From Neolewinella persica DSM 23188 (GTDB lineage: Bacteria > Bacteroidota > Bacteroidia > Chitinophagales > Saprospiraceae), in assembly GCF_000373105.1 (NCBI RefSeq), contig NZ_KB890422.1, positions 16,141 to 80,140 of the forward strand: 64,000 nucleotides of DNA, in the 5' to 3' direction. The position numbers and the translations under genes are program-made. The notes beneath the pieces were generated by a model. It made no database searches, was not told the origin of the DNA, and saw nothing but the letters and a program-made list of their open reading frames with translations. Of this stretch, positions 63,909 through 64,000 are shown piece by piece. Numbering within the stretch: position 1 is the stretch's first letter; every line of letters begins with the position of its first letter.

Positions 63909-64000
63909 AAAAAGTACTTCCGTAGAAGTACGGGTTGGTTACTCCGTCGCCTGCTCTGGCAAAAAGTACTTCCGTAGAAGTACGGGTTGGTTACTCCGTC
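63909..64000. repeat. 52-bp tandem repeat with GTAC palindromes, cut by the window end
   Basis: Unit 1 63909-63960 and unit 2 63961-64000 are identical over the 40 bases visible of unit 2. Each holds GTACTTCCGTAGAAGTAC (63914-63931 and 63966-63983) followed by CGGGTTGGTTACTCCGTC. The array may continue beyond the window. Confidence 0.85.

Noticed and set aside
63909..64000. CRISPR array
   Set aside because: Only two units are visible, the non-identical part would be just 12 bp, and no cas gene is present. Classified as a tandem repeat.

Overview
The window looks like a chromosomal segment of a Bacteroidota bacterium, most likely a member of the Saprospirales (Lewinella/Neolewinella-like). 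The evidence is a SusC/SusD pair, several type IX secretion (T9SS) cargo proteins with type A and type B C-terminal sorting domains, a PorP/SprF-family protein, LytS/LytTR two-component pairs, a long NusB, an ATP synthase operon without the beta and epsilon genes, and promoter-like TAnnTTTG boxes. The genus is inference. The first gene is cut by the left edge, and a tandem repeat runs off the right edge. I saw no tRNA, rRNA, insertion sequence or convincing CRISPR array.

Layout. 1-3.3 kb: sensor kinase and LytTR regulator, then a GbsR/MarR-type regulator with a palindrome next to its start codon. 3.4-5.5 kb: groEL and groES. 6-9.1 kb: secreted nuclease. 9.2-14.8 kb: mainly minus-strand housekeeping genes (DUF3667 membrane protein, 3-hydroxybutyryl-CoA dehydrogenase, cobalamin adenosyltransferase, ABC ATPase, gatC, phosphoesterase, a small unknown protein, DUF2147). 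15.1-21.7 kb: a duplicated-domain T9SS cargo followed by a TonB-dependent receptor. 22-24.4 kb: ruvB, a TMEM175-like protein and a conserved unknown protein. 24.7-30.1 kb: atpBEFHAG. 30.4-36.4 kb: SusC, SusD and a DUF3179 lipoprotein. 36.9-40.2 kb: uridine kinase, a nucleoside transporter and rlmF. 40.5-46.9 kb: a TlpA-like lipoprotein, a LytTR regulator, an S33 peptidase, a histidine kinase and nusB. 47-52.4 kb: envelope proteins (BT_3928-like, DUF6438, OmpA, a cohesin-like lipoprotein, RlpA). 52.6-59.6 kb: a 1977-residue T9SS type B adhesin-like protein with its PorP/SprF partner. 60-63.8 kb: a secreted caspase-like protease divergent from a large VWA-domain protein of unknown function.

The most unusual content is the repeats. 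A two-box element occurs about 17 times on both strands. Its first box is GGCGSGGNCGCRGGTGCA, and ten copies carry a second box, GAGC(AAAG), beginning 31-36 bp after the start of the first. It lies in spacers and also inside six protein-coding genes in different frames, so the conservation is at the DNA level. A second element, the palindrome GTACTTCCGTAGAAGTAC, travels with it in four spacers. Many other spacers hold locus-specific short words repeated in tandem and then again inverted, which would fold into long imperfect hairpins.

Functional links visible from gene order: nucleoside import and phosphorylation (nupC-like and udk), a T9SS type B cargo with a PorP/SprF protein, SusCD uptake of an unknown substrate, two LytS/LytTR signalling pairs, and cohesin-like domains shared by the giant surface protein and a nearby lipoprotein.
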